Source: an uncultured beta proteobacterium (GTDB lineage Bacteria; Pseudomonadota; Gammaproteobacteria; Burkholderiales; Burkholderiaceae_C). Taken from it: 64,000 bases of DNA. The position numbers and the translations under genes were made by a program. Position 1 is the stretch's first letter, and each line of letters begins with the position of its first letter. The notes beneath the pieces were generated by a model that saw only the letters and a list, made by a program, of their open reading frames with translations, had not been told where the DNA came from and ran no database searches. This document shows, one piece after another, positions 62,750 through 64,000 of the stretch. The stretch covers positions 19,492 to 83,491 of the forward strand of contig CAIQOO010000101.1 of NCBI GenBank assembly GCA_903873485.1, written 5' to 3'.

Positions 62750-63527
62750 ATCCGTGCAGGCTGTGGACGCACTTATTTTATGCGGAGGCCTAGGGAGCCG
62801 ACTGAAAAGTATGTTTCCGGATCGGCCCAAAGGTCTCGCCTCAGTGGCCGGAAGACCGGTGCTGGACATTCTGGTGGATGACCTATTGCAGCAGGGATTT
62901 CGAAGAATCATTCTCTGCGTTGGACATATGAAGGAGCAAATTATTGGATATTATGAACATCGTAAAGATGCACAATATATATTCTCATGTGAAAATGAGC
63001 CTCTGGGAACCGGGGGGGCGGTTGCACAGGCACTTCCCCTAGTGAGCGGGGAGTCCATGCTGATCATGAATGGGGACTCTTTTTGTCGGGTGGACTATTC
63101 TGGGCTCGTTCAGTTTCACCAGGCAAGAAAAGCACTAGCATCGATTGTGCTAGTGACTGCGGATGAGCGCAGGGATTGCGGCGTGATTGTAATGGGCGAG
63201 GAGGATCGTATTCTTTCCTTTAGCGAAAAACCGTCCGTACAGGAACCGGAAGGCGAGTTTATCAATGCTGGAGTGTATTTGTTGCAGAAAAAGGCTTTTG
63301 ACAAAGTTCCCTGGAAAGTGCCATTTTCACTTGAGCAGCAACTGTTTCCTTCGCTGGTGGATAGTCGGCAGTGCTATGGCATTTTCGTGGCCGGCACTGT
63401 GACGGATATTGGAACGCCAGAAAGGTATCTTAGCGCCAATGCCGCAGTAGTGCAGTCGCATTGTGCGATGAATATAGATGCTGGTGCTGACAAAGCAACA
63501 CGTTTCCTCAGATATTGTTTTGACTGA
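62727..63527 (+). CDS. hddC: sugar-1-phosphate nucleotidyltransferase (HddC-like)
   Basis: 266 residues from ATG 62727; ATG 62736 or 62739 are possible. Nucleotidyltransferase signature ALILCGGLGSRL ... DRPKGLASVAGRPVL, then NGDSFCRVD (metal Asp) and EFINAGVYLL. It overlaps hddA by up to 23 bases, so GDP transfer to heptose 1-phosphate is the natural reading; other sugars cannot be excluded from sequence alone. Symbol by context. Confidence 0.75.
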   Translation: MSKMMITESVQAVDALILCGGLGSRLKSMFPDRPKGLASVAGRPVLDILVDDLLQQGFRRIILCVGHMKEQIIGYYEHRKDAQYIFSCENEPLGTGGAVAQALPLVSGESMLIMNGDSFCRVDYSGLVQFHQARKALASIVLVTADERRDCGVIVMGEEDRILSFSEKPSVQEPEGEFINAGVYLLQKKAFDKVPWKVPFSLEQQLFPSLVDSRQCYGIFVAGTVTDIGTPERYLSANAAVVQSHCAMNIDAGADKATRFLRYCFD

Positions 63528-64000
63528 CTGAAATCGATGTCGCTTTGTCAGTGTGGGTATATATATGTCTTGAGCGCGGTAAAAATTGAAACTTTCCGGT
63601 ATCAAGGACTAATATTAAAGTATTAATATTTCTGAAACTGGATTAATTTTCGAGTACTTCTGGAAAATATTTCTAATATAATAGTTAAGTTAATTAAATA
63701 TTTTCTTTTTCTCCGTAAGCTTTTGACTTATAACGAAACATAAAATCAGGATACGTATCTAACAACATGTTTTCTCCGCAAACCAGAGTGATAATTGAAC
63801 TGATAAATAATATCTGCCACACCAACGCAACAGGCATTTACGAGTGTTATAAACGCATGATATAGATGACTTATCATGACATAGATACATATAGATTCTT
63901 TAACTAACTAGTTTATACTTCATAAATATTTAGTGCTTCGGCGCTGTGTGGGTATACAAAACTAATAATTAATTTATAAATTAACGATGTTGACTTCTCG
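63528..64000. other. AT-rich right-edge region without a gene
   Basis: 473 very AT-rich bases with no supported reading frame. It holds a diverged copy of the MITE-like end (63726-63772) and several short AT palindromes such as AATATTAAAGTATTAATATT. It may be the upstream region of a gene beyond the window. Confidence 0.5.
63726..63772. repeat. diverged copy of the MITE-like right end
   Basis: Aligns with 40648-40694: both have GAAACA(C/T)AAA, then GGA(A/T)ACGTATCTAAC and TGTT at the same spacing. No matching left end was found here, so it is a solo end. Confidence 0.45.

Overview
The window looks like a chromosomal segment of a motile betaproteobacterium of the order Burkholderiales, most like the Rhodoferax/Polaromonas side of Comamonadaceae. 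This is inferred from gene content and order (ffh, ypjD-like, pilS, pilR, ampD in a row; accB-accC-prmA-DUF3426; a complete fliE/fliF-fliR cluster) and from a dispersed repeat of about 60 bp that I associate with that family. No rRNA, tRNA, CRISPR array or complete insertion sequence was seen.

Layout. (1) 1-3.2 kb: aroG-type DAHP synthase, then two broken genes (a methyltransferase remnant and an AlbA/ATPase-type regulator), both with internal deletions and bracketed by two copies of the dispersed repeat. (2) 3.2-16.6 kb: housekeeping genes: mpl, a TlpA-like thioredoxin, accB, accC, prmA, a zinc-ribbon DUF3426 protein, a histone-H1-like protein, ampD, pilR, pilS, a PP0621-type protein, a CcsA/YpjD-like protein and ffh. 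(3) 16.7-23.8 kb: a chemotaxis operon on the minus strand (CheZ-like, cheY, cheA, cheW, cheR, cheD; no cheB seen) and a divergent REC-histidine kinase/LuxR-type regulator pair. (4) 23.8-35.8 kb: the flagellar export and basal-body operon fliF-G-H-I-J-K-L-M-N-O-P-Q-R on the minus strand with fliE divergent.

(5) 36-63.5 kb: a large glycan island next to the flagellar genes. Base composition becomes clearly more AT-rich partway through its first gene, a 1135-residue TPR-GT41-GT4-TPR fusion, stays AT-rich to about 47.5 kb, then becomes intermediate. The island encodes glycosyltransferases, a UDP-xylose synthase-like enzyme, two B12-binding radical SAM enzymes, several methyltransferases, a 4,6-dehydratase/3,5-epimerase/reductase trio, two separate TPP-dependent E1 alpha/beta pairs with no E2 or E3, an aldo-keto reductase, an SDR lacking the catalytic Tyr, and hddA/hddC-type enzymes for GDP-D-glycero-D-manno-heptose.

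My reading is that the island makes and attaches an unusual, probably GDP-heptose-derived, branched and methylated sugar, with flagellin as the most likely acceptor because of the OGT-like enzyme beside fliE. The central prediction is that the E1 alpha/beta pairs add two-carbon branches to a keto-sugar, as proposed for AviB1/AviB2 in avilamycin biosynthesis. This is inference: the sequence shows the families and their grouping, not the product. A toxin-antitoxin-like pair (55.4-56.1 kb) is followed by a scrambled partial copy of the adjacent SDR gene.
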